NCBI RefSeq assembly: GCF_000220395.1
Contig: NW_004086028.1
Coordinates: forward strand, 37,264-101,263
Direction: 5' to 3'
DNA: 64,000 bases
Source: Ichthyophthirius multifiliis
Lineage: Eukaryota > Ciliophora > Oligohymenophorea > Hymenostomatida
How positions within the stretch are numbered: position 1 is the stretch's first letter; each line of letters starts with the position of its first letter. A program made the translations under genes and the position numbers. Under the pieces are notes generated by a model. That model was not told where the DNA came from, ran no database searches, and saw only the letters and a list, made by a program, of their open reading frames with translations. Shown here one piece after another: positions 63,651-64,000 of this stretch.

Positions 63651-64000
63651 ATTTAAAGCATACTGAAAAATAATGGGTAATTGAAATTGTTAGAAATTAT
63701 TAATTTCTTATTAATAAAAATATGTTATTAACTTTAAGAAATAAACTAGTATACTAAAATAATTTAAATTTTTTTTACATTTATATCCTAATAAATTGAA
63801 AGCAAAAAATTATAATATAGCTTAAAACAAAGATAATCTATATATGAAAAAGATTTTTAGAGAGTTTTGAAATATAAATAAAAAAATTAATTTAAAAATG
63901 AATTATAATCAAAAAACTCAGAAAAATTAATTTAAAAATATAACTAAAAATTAAAGAATTATTAAAGAAAAATAAATATAATTTTTTTAATAAAAAGTAT

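Noticed and set aside
1-64000. tRNA, rRNA, CRISPR, transposase, telomere repeats
   Set aside because: No cloverleaf with conserved box sequences, no rRNA core motifs, no spaced direct repeats, no DDE or reverse-transcriptase motifs and no GGGGTT arrays were seen on reading; a covariance or profile search was not possible here.

Overview
The window reads as macronuclear-type DNA of an oligohymenophorean ciliate, most like Ichthyophthirius or a close relative. It is extremely AT-rich. Reading frames make sense only if TAA and TAG encode glutamine and TGA is the sole stop (code 6). Genes are split by short GT-AG introns, about 26-300 nt and mostly 38-65 nt. Intergenic DNA is nearly pure A+T with poly-A/T runs and (AT)n tracts. 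I found no rRNA, tRNA, CRISPR array, transposon or telomere. One assembly gap (Ns) lies at 27500-27630. Exons were joined by hand; where I list exons, the sums close in frame unless stated otherwise.

Layout. 1-15 kb: a cut-off gene, an ADCK1-like ABC1 kinase, a repeat-bearing hypothetical ORF, and mostly minus-strand hypothetical or coiled-coil genes, including one with a DUSP-like domain and one with a proline-rich island. 15-27 kb: a sugar-porter-type MFS transporter, a large USP47-type deubiquitinase (7 exons), a heptad-repeat coiled-coil gene, a PITH-domain protein and 2-aminoethylphosphonate-pyruvate transaminase. 27-41 kb: two small genes (one with a RING-like zinc cluster), a decayed WD-repeat-like locus, a casein kinase 1 family kinase, a cyclic-nucleotide-type K+ channel with a zinc knuckle, a twin-CX9C protein, and a broken inverted copy of the channel's nucleotide-binding domain. 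41-50 kb: SPAG6/PF16 (cilia central pair), a lysine-rich protein, a TBC-TLDc protein, a Rab6 GTPase and a coiled-coil protein, all on the plus strand. 50-64 kb: hypothetical genes, COP9 signalosome subunit 3, a TPR protein, an unrecognised gene, BOLA3 (mitochondrial Fe-S cluster factor) and weak ORFs at the edge.

The genes do not form an operon or an evident pathway; they are ordinary eukaryotic single-gene units. Loose themes are ubiquitin-type regulation (USP47, CSN3), membrane traffic (Rab6, TBC-TLDc), mitochondria (ADCK1, twin CX9C, BOLA3) and cilia (SPAG6). The most unusual observation is that several otherwise sound genes need one extra A (a -1 shift) at an A-run. This is either homopolymer under-calling in the assembly or slippage during expression. 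I did not find convincing evidence of a wholly undescribed system.
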